From the NCBI GenBank assembly GCA_958510875.1, contig OY294067.1, positions 101,538,010-101,602,009 of the forward strand: a stretch of DNA of 64,000 nt. Reading direction: 5' to 3'. The notes below the pieces were generated by a model. It was not told where the DNA came from and searched no databases. It saw only the letters and a program-made list of their open reading frames with translations. The DNA is from Endomychus coccineus. Taxonomy: Eukaryota > Arthropoda > Insecta > Coleoptera > Endomychidae. The position numbers were made by a program, and so were the translations under genes. This document shows, in pieces, positions 55,301 to 64,000 of the stretch (the stretch's first letter is position 1; the number at the start of each line of letters is the position of its first letter).

Positions 55301-56758
55301 TTATTCTTCTAATGTCTTCTTTCCTTCTGCTGGATAATCAATCATGTGTGCAAAATATACATATTTTAGTTTTGCTAAGCATTCATCCACAAAATTTTCC
55401 TTAATGTTCACTTGTACTACTACATATGAATTATCGAATGAGGAATAAATAATAAAGTCACACTTTTTCAAGTTTGTTACAAACATACCTAATTGTACTT
55501 GCAAATAATAAACGTGCTCCTCTTTTAGGATAATATTTATTTGGATTGCTGGTATCCAAAAAGGAGAATTCGAATATCAATTCTGCAGCAGTCTTTTTTT
55601 TCTCCTAATGCATTTTATCTCCATAATATGTTGATTCACCAAAATTCCATCCAAACTGCATCCAAGCCAAGGGATGACAGGGCTTACTATCAACCCAAGT
55701 TCAAAGACTTCATAACCAGTTTGCTTTATATAAGTCCTTCGGGCAACATCTTCCACACGAGTACCATATGCTGTAGCTGGATTGCCTTGAAACTTGTTGT
55801 TAAGATAATTCTCAACTTTTTTTGCCCAATCTGGACTTTTATTATCCAAATAGGTGACCAAGCTGTAAGCTTTGCTGGCAGTTTTGCGCTTTTGTCTCTC
55901 TGATCTCCAACTGGCTGTTTTCTGACCCTCAGGATTCAAACATATATCCAGAGCTTGTCAAAGAGATACTCTTACATTCTCAACATTATATTCTTGTTGA
56001 ACTTTGGACAAATTGAGAAATTTAAATGGCTTCTCTCCATTGTGGTGGAATAAAATTGAATCCTGAGTGATAATTGGTGAAATTTTAATATGCAAAATAT
56101 TCTTGCATTTGTCATGTAGAATGTATAAGGAGTTTTTCTCTGAGATAAACTGAGATCGATGAGCATTTTTTATCTGAGCAAGTTCACTGTCTTGGCGGGC
56201 AGATATCAGAAGATCCGATGCTTCGTTAAGAGTCTCATCCGGCACAGACTTGCAGGAGTATTTTGAATTTTTGCTGGCGCCATGGCGAAACTTTTTCAGT
56301 GGTGTGGTTCCGTGTAAGTCTTTTGCACTTCTTTTCAATTTCCCCCATTTTTGCTTCACTTCAATACAAGTGGCAACTTCAATATCATTCTCTTTGACGC
56401 TGAAGGAAGATATAAAAATAAATAATTATGTTGTCGAAACTAATAATTCTTACAAGAAATAAAATTATTAAACTTACGTTATCAAATGATTCAATAAAGC
56501 CATTGAGTGCTTACATTGACCGGATGTTCCAGCCACAAAATAACAATTTAATGAGCTAATTTTTTTAACATTTTGTTTTTCAATTGTTAAATTTAACTTA
56601 TGAGGCATATTAGATAAATTACTTATTTGCATACATAATGCATCAATTTTTGCTGCATTTTCATCACTCCTTGTTACTTCAACATATAAATGATGATGAG
56701 CATATTTATCAATATTCATTACAACTAGTATTATTATCATTATTATCAGTATTATCAT
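55301..56758 (-). pseudogene. SWIM/YqaJ-type nuclease protein of the same element
   Basis: Minus strand. Exon 1 (56758-56478) ends with C-Y-F-V-A-G-T-S-G-Q-C-K-H, a SWIM zinc finger, and is followed by GTAAGT. The acceptor TTCCTTCAG joins at about 56402. Exon 2 continues with K-Q-K-W-G-K-L and a Lys/Ser-rich segment, then, after a TGA near 55955, the YqaJ-type nuclease region: R-I-A-type start T-A-Y-G-T-R-V-E-D-V-A-R-R, G-C-S-L-D-G-I-L and I-M-E-I-K-C-I. One more stop at 55577 precedes the C-terminal frame (55504-55301). Only two in-frame stops separate it from a continuous reading. Confidence 0.78.
56402..56477 (-). other. Predicted intron in the SWIM/YqaJ gene
   Basis: Minus-strand GTAAGT directly after the codons for H-L-I-T, and CTTCCTTCAG at the other end, bound a 76-base intron. 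Both sites are good matches to consensus. Confidence 0.6.
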
Positions 56759-56769
56759 TATAATTATTA

Positions 56770-58380
56770 TTATTATGTCTTATTATTTTTATTGTTATTG
56801 TTATGACAATTTTTTTTATTACATTATTTACGTCTATCCAAAATCGAAACCGTTATTGTTTTGAGTATTTCTTCTTCAACATCTCACTCGTGGATGACAT
56901 TACGCTGTCATGGTTAAGCCTCCACACTCTGGATAATCACCTGTTCATATTCTAAGAGACTCACCGTTACGTACGTTGGTATGATTTATATTTAATGTAG
57001 GCGAAAGAACTATAATACATAGTATACTCTGTATAAATATACTCAATATTTTGAGATAACGTTGTCAAATTTGTAATCTACACCTAGAAAAACCTATAAA
57101 ATGACACGTTTGAAGGTGTTATCGAAGTGAAAACTCTATGATCTATATCCCTGGACACATCAACGAGGTACTACATTTCTCCTTCAAGGCGTACTATCTG
57201 CCAAATTATCGACTAATCGCGAAAAATATGCTTAAACACGATTTTCCGTTGAAAATCTGACTAATTTTTTCAAGAAAAAGCTAAATTTTTATTTTAACGC
57301 ATTTTACGCGGAAACCGCGCAAAAATCAAAAAATATTATACATAATTTTTTGTGGCTACTGTTCTAAACTTTTTTTGATACATTGCTTGGCTGTTGAGCT
57401 ATTGGCTAAATCATATATTTACATATATATGTATCTATATATCACAACGTACCCCTGCGCCAGCCTTCGCGTCAGTGACATCAGTTTTTAGATGTGAAAA
57501 CCTACACTTTTCTACCAAAAAACCCCGCCGCACAGAGAGGTCTGTGGAAACTGTCTTATTTGCCTGGAGTAAAATAAAAACTGAGTAATTCACAAGTACT
57601 TCGCTGGCGATCTGTCATGAGCCACGAAAGTAGTTTTTCAGACTCATTAGCACATTCACCTCACCGTTAACCTTGGTGGAACACTGGAACTTATTTTCAA
57701 CGCTCGAAAGCACTGATTTCAACAACAATTTGAATCAACAAATTTTGTTCCTGCTTGAGGTTTTCTTCCGTTTCAATTATATGTGGTTTAAAGTGAGTGG
57801 AAATTTCCATAAACGGATGTAAATGGAAATGTGATTCAAAACAATTTCAATGTAAAAACAACCCGACTATTATTCTCCATTTCGCTATCGCTATCGATGA
57901 ACGTATTATAACTAGAATAATTCCTTGGTTAGGTGTACAATTATTCTGCAATCCCAAATTACCATTCACTGTATAATAGTCCACTTTAAGGCAACCATTG
58001 TTCAATCGATTTTTGAACTTCTTTGTTATTTTAATAATCAGGCTTATAACTTGGAAATGTTGAGATTGTCTGTGGGTTTGTATTATACCGTAAAATAAAA
58101 CTAAGCGTATCGAAACCTCTGTGGATATTCATTTCGTTGATATGTTATTTTTCTGCTCAACTTGATCAGACTATGAAAGCAGATGTTCTAAATATTTATT
58201 TTTCGTTAAGGTGAAATAATAAGCACATGAGCAGAAATATCGTTGTTAAGAGTAGACGTGTGTGCAGTCTCCACTTATAATAAAATAAAATTCAAACAAT
58301 AGTTCACTTCACATTGACGTTTTTACATCATGGAAAGTCTGCAACGTTCATATAATATTAGGATTATAATAAGGTTAGTC
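56770..58380. other. No supported gene
   Basis: Starts with a TTATTATTTTTATTG-type simple tract. A 64-codon plus frame (57394-57588) is not recognised. No terminal repeats. An old repeat is likely. Confidence 0.4.
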
Positions 58381-58384
58381 AGGG

Positions 58385-58764
58385 GGGTCAAGTATACTGC
58401 ATTCTCAAGGAACTATTGCTTCTCCCCTTACACTAATGTTTTACAGTACACTCAATGGCCATAAACGACGTAGAGTAGCTTCGCAGTCGGTTAGCAGATC
58501 TTGCACTGTTCCTTCTGCTTCTGTGCAGAATCTACAAATTTCATCGTTCACTATGCCTATTTACTCATGTGGCCGTTGAGTTTGCAGTGTCACATAATGA
58601 ATCCTGTTCAGTCGCACGATGTTCCTAGTTGCTTAGTCTTATACTTTCCAGAACATCCTTTTTCCTAACTGTATCCAGGACGGTTTAGAAATGTCTGTGT
58701 CCAGGAAGAGAACTCCAATACTTTATACCGAATTCTGTTTCTCGTGTTCTAAAGATTTCCTATA
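58385..58764 (-). pseudogene. Non-LTR retrotransposon C-terminal zinc motif region (split, part 2)
   Basis: The minus strand reads H-C-K-L-N-G-H-M-S-K, then I-V-N-D-E-I-C-R-F-C-T-E-A-E-G-T-V-Q-D-L-L-T-D-C-E-A, the cysteine motif that follows RNase H in I-, R1- and Jockey-type elements. It connects to the RNase H piece at 60060-60360, from which it is separated by a DUF4817-type transposon. Confidence 0.75.
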
Positions 58765-60058
58765 TAACGGATGTCCGCCGGGACGGTATACCAATTTGTT
58801 TGTTTATAATTTTTGATTAAATGAAAGAGAATGGATCTTATATTGATAAATGTTTTATTTGATGTCGGCAATTATGTATGGAATACAATATCAGATAAAT
58901 GTCCGCCTCTGTTAGCCTCACAAATGCGAGCCCTTTTGACATTCTCACACATTTCACGCGGTATTTCATTAATTTCATCACGAATATTTTGTTTGAGTTG
59001 CTCGAGCGTTACTGGTTTGTTTGCATAAGCCTTGCTTTTCAGATATCCCCACAAAAAGAGGTCCGGAGCAGTCAAATCAGGCGACCGTGGAGGCCAATCA
59101 ACATCACCATTTCTTGAAATAACTTGTTGTGGAAAGAGGTCTCGCAGTAATTCCATTGTAATCCTGGCTGTATGCGATGTGGCACCGTCTTGTTGATACC
59201 ACAGGTTAATCAAGCCCAAAACATGCAGTTGTGGCGTTAAAAAGTTTTCAATCACATCACGATATCGCTCCCCATTTACAGTTACCGTTACGCCGTTTTC
59301 ATTTTCAAAGAAGTAAGGTCCAATGATTCCTCCTGACCAAATTGCGCACCAGACTGTCACTTTTGATGGATCCGAAGGTGACTGATGAATAATTTGAGGG
59401 TTTTCCATTGCCCAGAACCGACTATTCTGCTTATTCACATATCCATTCAAATGAAAATGTGCCTCGTCACTCATTATGATTTTTTCATGGAAATCGGGGT
59501 TGTCATGGGCGACCTATAACATCCTATTGGCATATGTACGGCGGCGTAAATGGTCTTGTGGAAGAAGCTCTTGTGTCAACTGAATCTTATATGGAAACAA
59601 ATGCAAATCCTTGTGCAAAATTGTGGCCAAAGTTGTTCTTTGAAGACCAAGCTCCTGAGCACGGCATCGAATTGAGGTTGATGGATGGTTTTGAACACTT
59701 TCTTGAGCTGCAGTAATATTTTCAGCCGATCTTGCAGTACGTTGTGGTCCATGCTTGGGCCTATCACCTACAGACCCTCTTTCTTCGAAATCATTCACTA
59801 CACGATAAACAGTGCGTTTTGTTGGCACGTTGTTTCTCCCAAAAATTTCACGTAACTTTCTCATTGTCACAGTAATCGATGATTGATTTTGATAAAATGT
59901 TTTAACGATTAAAACAGGTTGGTTTATCGAATATTTTTCCATAATAAATTTGCCACGTGTCTACTTCACGACTGCCAAATATAAACTGTCAAGACTAATG
60001 TTTACCAAAATGGCGGCAAAACAAAGTAGTATACCTTCCCGGCGGACACCCGCCGTAA
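58765..60058 (-). mobile_element. DUF4817-type Tc1/mariner transposon, nearly intact (element C)
   Basis: It is flanked by TA (58763-58764 and 60059-60060) and lies within an RNase H-containing non-LTR element. The inverted ends read TAACGGATGTCCGCCGGGA on the left and, inwards from the right, TTACGGCGGGTGTCCGCCGG, followed on both sides by GGTATAC. The 1,294-bp length leaves little room beyond the transposase, as usual for complete elements of this type. Confidence 0.85.
58872..59942 (-). pseudogene. DUF4817-type transposase with a single in-frame stop (element C)
   Basis: One frame of 356 codons from M-E-K-Y-S-I-N-Q-P-V (59942) to F-H-T (58872), broken only by TAG at 59514-59516 after R-R-T-Y-A-N-R-M-L. 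The N-terminal part (1-142) has the DUF4817 helix-turn-helix with R-K-L-R-E-I-F-G-R-N-N-V-P-T-K-R-T and the second helix R-A-Q-E-L-G-L-Q-R-T-T-L. The catalytic part has M-S-D-E-A-H-F-H-L-N-G (first Asp), Y-Q-Q-D-G-A-T-S-H-T-A-R (second Asp) and W-P-P-R-S-P-D-L-T-A-P-D-L-F-L-W-G (third Asp after 36 residues). All catalytic residues are kept, so it may be a recently silenced copy. Confidence 0.9.
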
Positions 60059-60060
60059 TA

Positions 60061-60360
60061 CGCTTGCTTATACCGCAGAAATGTTCTGGTCCTATCAGAG
60101 TTGCACCAGCTCCCTTGCGTGCTGAGGCATCCGCCTGTTAATTTTTCTAATTTTCTGGAACCCAGTAAGGGGTGATTCCGTTCTGCACTCCCAAGGTGAT
60201 CAGCCTAAGTTTGCAGTTAAGAACCATCTTTGAGCTATTGATGTTGTTCTTTTTTTTTGTATTCTTTGTCAATATTGAGCTGTGGGCAAACAAACTGATG
60301 TACTTTTTTCGGAAACGAAGACACAGGCCCCGTACCTTCTGCTGTTCTTGATTCATCGGT
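60061..60360 (-). pseudogene. Non-LTR retrotransposon RNase H fragment (split, part 1)
   Basis: The minus strand reads N-G-I-T-P-Y-W-V-P-E-N, then A-D-A-S-A-R-K-G-A-G-A-T-L-I-G-P-E-H-F-C-G-I, the end of a non-LTR RNase H domain (W-V-P-G-H ... A-D-x-L-A-R ... G-P-E-P-x-x-G). It is interrupted by a stop and continues across the element C insertion to 58385-58764. Confidence 0.78.
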
Positions 60361-61055
60361 ATTCCTTTTATCTACTCTCCTTTATTTCCAAGGTATACTA
60401 GGAAGCTCTCTGTAAACACATTACCTATCTCATCTCTTGGTACACTTGGGGTAATTGATAAATACCCTGGACTAGACATCCAGGAATGTGGCTTCGAATC
60501 TCGCCTATGGTTCAATGTTTCACGTTTTTTCATCTTTATAATCCTATGTTAAATTATCTTAGTTATCTTCATAACTCAAAAAACTCAATTGTGTATCTAT
60601 ACTCACACTTAATTGTGGCCAATTAGGCAAAGAAACTTTAAATCTACAGAAAATGCTGTAAGTCCTTAATAGGTTTCCCAAATGAGAATTAATGGTTTGA
60701 GCGCAAAAATGTAAGAAGGTGGAAAGTGCAACCCAAATTCTTGGCTTAGACATCTACTTAGGCCAGTCGGAGAAGAATCAAATTTGGGTTTCTTTTGTTT
60801 GTAACGGGCCGCAGCGAGATTCATAATGTAAAAAAAGCGCTTATTAAAAACTCATTAATTTTTTTCCAAATCCACTAAGTTCATTCTTTAAACAATGATA
60901 TATTGCAAGAAAAAATATTTTTGCTATTATCAAGGAACGTATGTTGTAAATTAAAAAATCTTATTCAAATTGAAGGTACTCATGAAGCGGGTTTTCATTT
61001 GTTATTGCCTATTATATATGAAATTTTAGCGAAATAGGTCAAACTAACACTTTGT
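60361..61055. other. No supported gene
   Basis: Contains a 64-codon minus frame (60559-60753) without recognised similarity. Nothing else stands out. Confidence 0.4.
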
Positions 61056-61059
61056 TTTA

Positions 61060-61830
61060 TATTTTCGTCCTTACGTACGTTTCGGTCTCACGACCATCAT
61101 CAGAAGACTTATTGTGTCCAAAAAGGGATTTCTTAAAACTAATTATATTAGCACATAGCGTCCATATCGCAGCAATTTCGATCAAAAATTTAGAGTCACG
61201 TTTCATGTGAATCATCTCCAGAATAGATCTTTCATAATAATTGGTTTCCTTAGTTAAAATATCAAAATTTTTGTAATCAAATTGATGGTTATAGTCGAAG
61301 CAGTGTTTAGCAAGGACGGTGGAATTTTCTGAGTTATTATTTCTTGTGCTTTACTTATGGCCATACATTCTTTTTTATAAATATTGTTTAGAGATTCCAG
61401 TATAAGTGCCATCACAATCTAAACAATTCAATTTATATACTGTGTGGGTTTGTTTATCTTTAGGTATTAAAGGTTCTAGATTTGAGAAAAATTTTCTAAC
61501 ACAATCAGTAGGCTTATGCGCGTATGTATATCATACTTTTTTAAACATTTTTGATTTTCTCTGAGGTCTCCGGAATGTATGGTAACGTTATATAATTATC
61601 TGTATTACCTTTTATGTTACTTATATATGACGTTCCATTATAGATTTTGTTTATTCTTTCTTTAATGATGGGATTAAGAAACGTTTTTGGGGAGCCATTC
61701 ATTTCCAATGTATTACGAAGAATTTTCAAATTTCTGGGACGATCTTCTAGGTGGGACAATTCAACCGCGCGATCTGTGTGACTGTTTATCATACTTTTTT
61801 ATAAGCTTCAATTATGTTGAATTATTAGAT
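61060..61830 (-). pseudogene. Penelope-like element, GIY-YIG and 3' region (uninterrupted copy)
   Basis: The minus strand first gives the linker L-P-Y-I-P-E-T-S-E-K-I and N-K-I-Y-N-G-T-S (61792-61541). It then gives V-Y-K-L-N-C-L-D-C-D-G-T-Y-T-G-I-S-K-Q-Y-L, the GIY-YIG start, and, after a stop, Y-G-H-K, L-A-K-H-C-F-D-Y-N-H-Q-F and I-L-E-M-I-H-M-K-R-D. The order is the same as in the split copy at 33430/39764, and here the site of the I/R1-like insertion is empty (ACTTATGGCCATAC). A hammerhead-like motif follows the coding part. Confidence 0.8.
61068..61109 (-). ncRNA. Well-formed hammerhead-like motif of a Penelope-like element
   Basis: Minus strand: GTCTT, CTGATGA, T, GGTC-GTGA-GACC, GAAA, CG-TA-CG, TA, AGGAC. 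Stem I GTCTT/AGGAC pairs over 5 bp (one G-U), stem II GGTC/GACC pairs perfectly under a GNRA-type GTGA loop, and stem III is CG/CG with a two-base loop. The core CTGATGA and GAAA are intact and TA is an acceptable cleavage site. One extra U precedes stem II. It is the best of five such motifs in the window. Confidence 0.7.
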
Positions 61831-61834
61831 ATAT

Positions 61835-62245
61835 CTACTATTATATCAAAACAATTTGTTTGAAGTATACCAGCATGAAAATAAATTTAATGTTTCATTA
61901 CTTATCAGATACCTCAACTAAAATTATAGTAGTAGCTTTATATAGAATGCTCTGCAGCTATAAAAACTATTTCAACCTCTAGGTTCTGCGAAACGAACAG
62001 ATTTCAGAGTTCTCATCAAATGAATATAGAATATCAGTAGGTATAAGACAAAAAAATTGAGACTAATCCCCATCAACTTTCTTGTCTAATTAAGTCCATG
62101 AAACAATATTCACAATAATATTGTCGAATACATTTGTTGCAATAGATAAGCATCCACTGATTCTTCTGTCACATTAATGATAAACAAAATTTATATTTCT
62201 CTTTTTGTTACCGAACAGCTGAAGATTATCCAGTTTTATTGATAA
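61835..62245. other. No gene seen
   Basis: AT-rich spacer between PLE and the TA-flanked element. Confidence 0.5.
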
Positions 62246-62248
62246 CTA

Positions 62249-63191
62249 CCGGGATATCAAAAATTATCTTGGTCAAGGGTGGTTGTTGAATCTAAAACGT
62301 GTGTCTTACTTTATGTTTGAAATAATTATGTCATAATTAATTTGAAGTTTCTAAAAGTGCGAAATTTCGCAATTTTATACAAATATTGTAACACTCCGGG
62401 ATTTTCACGTGGCCTATCGAAATTAGCAGGTTCGAATTATCTAAAAACATAATTGCATGAACGCAAGACGTCCTATGTAATTAGCTACGAACGAAATCAT
62501 TCTGACATATGCCTCGAGGAGCTCGCTGCGCGTAAGTTAGAGTGTATACATTTTACCTCGGTCTTGTTAATTTGGGGCCGTTTCTTGCCCCGTGCGACCG
62601 GCGCCAGTTGTAATAAAGTGTTTTTGGCTATTGGCCGCTAGCTTTTACTCGCTTCGTGTATATTTTAGTCGCGAGAAAATTCCCTTTGGTATGTCGCACG
62701 TTAGACGCGCGTAGCTGAGATCTGAGAATAGCTCAAACTGTTTTAATTAAATTTTCCTATTCAATGGACATTTATCGAAAAAAGAAGGGCCGTCGGGCAC
62801 GGTCCGATACTAAATCTAACTACAAGGAGCGAAAACGGCACGCGAAAAGTAGTCGTAAAGCCGTATTAGGTACAAGCAGTTTGCACTTTTCTAACTCGCG
62901 TGCTACGGGCTTCTCATGTGAACGTCATTCGATTTACGGAAAATTAACAATTTCAAAACAATTTTTGACCCGGATTGTGGGTATCACGACCTCTGGAAAG
63001 GTTCAAAGTTCACATAATTATTTCATAATTTGTAGTTCATTATTGTTTTACAGCTGAAATAAATAGGTATGAAATCTGTAGGTTATTGATGATGTCAGTG
63101 TGACAGTGACAGAATTATTTCAAACGTAAAGTCAGACACACGTTTTAGATTTCACAACCACCCTTGACCAAGATAATTTTTGATATCATGG
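62249..63191. mobile_element. TA-flanked non-autonomous element, copy 2 (943 bp)
   Basis: Flanked by TA (62247-62248, 63192-63193). The left end CCGGGATATCAAAAATTATC and the right end, read inwards, CCATGATATCAAAAATTATC are followed on both sides by TTGGTCAAGGGTGGTTGT and continue to pair for about 90 bp. It aligns over its whole length with 25114-26059 and shares the GCGAAATTTCGC palindrome (62359-62370). Confidence 0.85.
62764..63057 (+). CDS. Small basic ORF in the TA-flanked element, function unknown
   Basis: 97 codons, starting M-D-I-Y-R-K-K-K-G-R-R-A-R-S-D. The first 35 residues are strongly basic (many Lys and Arg); the rest is mixed with S-R-A-T-G-F-S and R-H-S-I-Y-G-K-L. In copy 1 (25633 onward) the same frame is readable but for a stop at codon 22, and several of the differences are conservative. 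I do not recognise the protein. It could be a remnant of the autonomous parent's transposase N-terminus or an accessory DNA-binding protein. The frame may also be open by chance. Confidence 0.4.
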   Translation: MDIYRKKKGRRARSDTKSNYKERKRHAKSSRKAVLGTSSLHFSNSRATGFSCERHSIYGKLTISKQFLTRIVGITTSGKVQSSHNYFIICSSLLFYS

Positions 63192-63235
63192 TATTACCTC
63201 TCTTATTGAAAGTTGTCACTCTTTGTATATATACA

Positions 63236-63640
63236 GAAAACCTACAAAAACCGATAGGTATATTTAGGCGTATTCAGCTACACCAATTAATAATGAAATA
63301 GCTCCACTTATGTCTTGTTTATAGATTATTAAACGTTGACGTTGAGAATCTTCAACAAATAGCTGGTTATCACAAATCTTAGATAAAAAAGTTAATCTGT
63401 AACTAAAAACTGGAAACTGAACAAATTATCAAATTATAGGCATTATCTTCAAATAGTTCAATGAGATACAGAATTTTTACTTATCATCCCTCAATAATTC
63501 GTTTTCTAAAGTTGCCATATAACCAGTTTATAGATGTAAAAACAACTTTCTGATAGTTTCAGACTTCGACAAATCCGGTATTTACAAAATCGATCGTGAG
63601 TAGTGTACAGAATAACATGGTCAAACTGAAAAAAATATTT
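63236..63640 (+). pseudogene. Penelope-like element, thumb region and GIY-YIG start
   Basis: The plus strand reads R-K-P-T-K-T-D-R-Y-I and Y-S-A-T-P-I-N-N-E-I-A-P-L, the Penelope thumb motif also found at 3650-3730. After decayed sequence it reads F-D-K-S-G-I-Y-K-I-D, the GIY-YIG start, near 63568. Stops are frequent. It belongs to the same lineage as 3310-4060. Confidence 0.65.
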
Positions 63641-63686
63641 TAACTTGGTATACAGAACATTTTACATAATTATTTTGAATACAGGT

Positions 63687-63965
63687 TACACCATTTCTCA
63701 AGAAAGTTTATTATTCTTGAAACACAATAACGACAAAAATCTTGGTAATCCAGAAAAACGATGGAAATGTATGGGTAATGAATCGAGCTTCATCTCCAGC
63801 TGAGGGTAAATTCAATATGAAAACTGTTGATCCCAAATAGTATCTGAACACACACCTTTTGATTCCTTATTTATTTTACCCTAATGATGGCTACTTGGTA
63901 GCTGAAGCTTCCTCAGTACTTTAACAGTATTTTGGTGGATAAGGGTTCACAGTGTGAACTCTTTC
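63687..63965 (+). repeat. Dispersed MITE-like repeat, copy 6
   Basis: Begins CACCATTTCTCAAGAAAGTT and runs through CATCTCCAGCTGAGGGTAAA, AATGATGGCTACTTGGTAGC, TCCTCAGTACTTTAACAGTA, TGGTGGATAAGGG and CACAGTGTGAACTCTTTCAT. It is the copy with the most family blocks and a good start for a consensus. Confidence 0.7.
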
Positions 63966-64000
63966 ATAATCTTCTCATTTTCTTGTATTTATCCAATTTT

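Larger units (their letters stand above)
53700..56760. mobile_element. Two-gene DNA transposon: THAP-DDE transposase and SWIM/YqaJ nuclease, convergent
   Basis: A plus-strand THAP-domain transposase (53700-55090) and a minus-strand SWIM/YqaJ-type protein (55301-56758) meet tail to tail. This pair is the known layout of the PIF/Harbinger-related ISL2EU elements. The ends were not defined; an AT-rich TTATTATTAT tract lies at 56715-56830. Confidence 0.75.

Noticed and set aside
1..64000. CRISPR arrays, operons, riboswitches, tRNA or rRNA genes
   Set aside because: None seen; spacing, introns and element types are eukaryotic, and the only tRNA-like string is the complement of a primer-binding site.

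Overview
This is an eukaryotic, AT-rich, insect-type genomic window. The evidence is a large set of arthropod-style transposable elements (BEL/Pao, Ty3/gypsy, Jockey-like and I/R1-like non-LTR elements, Penelope-like elements, hAT, MULE, mariner, a THAP/YqaJ two-gene DNA transposon and DUF4817-type Tc1/mariner relatives) and one host-type gene, a secreted glycoside-hydrolase-family-37 (trehalase) homologue with the insect N-terminal signature. A beetle or another neopteran is plausible, but the sequence alone does not fix the order. No tRNA, rRNA, CRISPR array or bacterial gene organisation was seen.

Layout. 1-8.1 kb: Penelope-like (PLE) debris on both strands and copies of a dispersed MITE-like repeat. 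8.4-11.2 kb: a complete hAT element (8406-11205) with matching 8-bp target-site duplications (TSDs). 11.3-17.1 kb: a full-length but decayed BEL/Pao element on the minus strand, with 247-bp LTRs. 17.1-22.3 kb: mostly unassigned, with a decayed transposon ORF and one small membrane-protein-like ORF. 22.3-28.0 kb: a full-length, decayed Ty3/gypsy element with a perfect 5-bp TSD, into which a 946-bp TA-flanked element has inserted. 28.3-32.3 kb: MITE copies and a DUF4817-type transposon with very long inverted repeats. 33.4-40.8 kb: a nest in which a PLE was hit by an I/R1-like element, that by a Jockey-like element, that by a DUF4817-type transposon, and that by a short foldback carrying two opposed hammerhead-like motifs. 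41.5-42.3 kb: another decayed DUF4817 copy. 44.4-46.1 kb: the trehalase-like gene. 46.7-52.2 kb: a MULE with a perfect 9-bp TSD, interrupted by a Jockey-like element. 52.5-53.5 kb: a decayed mariner. 53.7-56.8 kb: a two-gene THAP-DDE plus SWIM/YqaJ transposon. 58.4-60.4 kb: an RNase H segment of a non-LTR element split by a nearly intact DUF4817-type transposon. 61-64 kb: PLE pieces, one with a well-formed hammerhead-like motif, a second copy of the 946-bp element, and a last MITE copy.

Most interesting points. The only intact long gene (44416-46065) keeps the trehalase fold signatures but has lost both catalytic carboxylates: the catalytic-acid motif reads G-K-R-Y-N-N-R and the glycine-rich loop that carries the catalytic base is shortened. 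It therefore looks like a secreted trehalase pseudoenzyme. PLE-linked hammerhead-like motifs can be read and paired by hand at 33473-33516 and 61068-61109, are broken at 40751-40785, and occur as an inverted pair in the foldback at 37581-37814. Nearly everything else is mobile DNA at several stages of decay. The nests give a relative insertion history.
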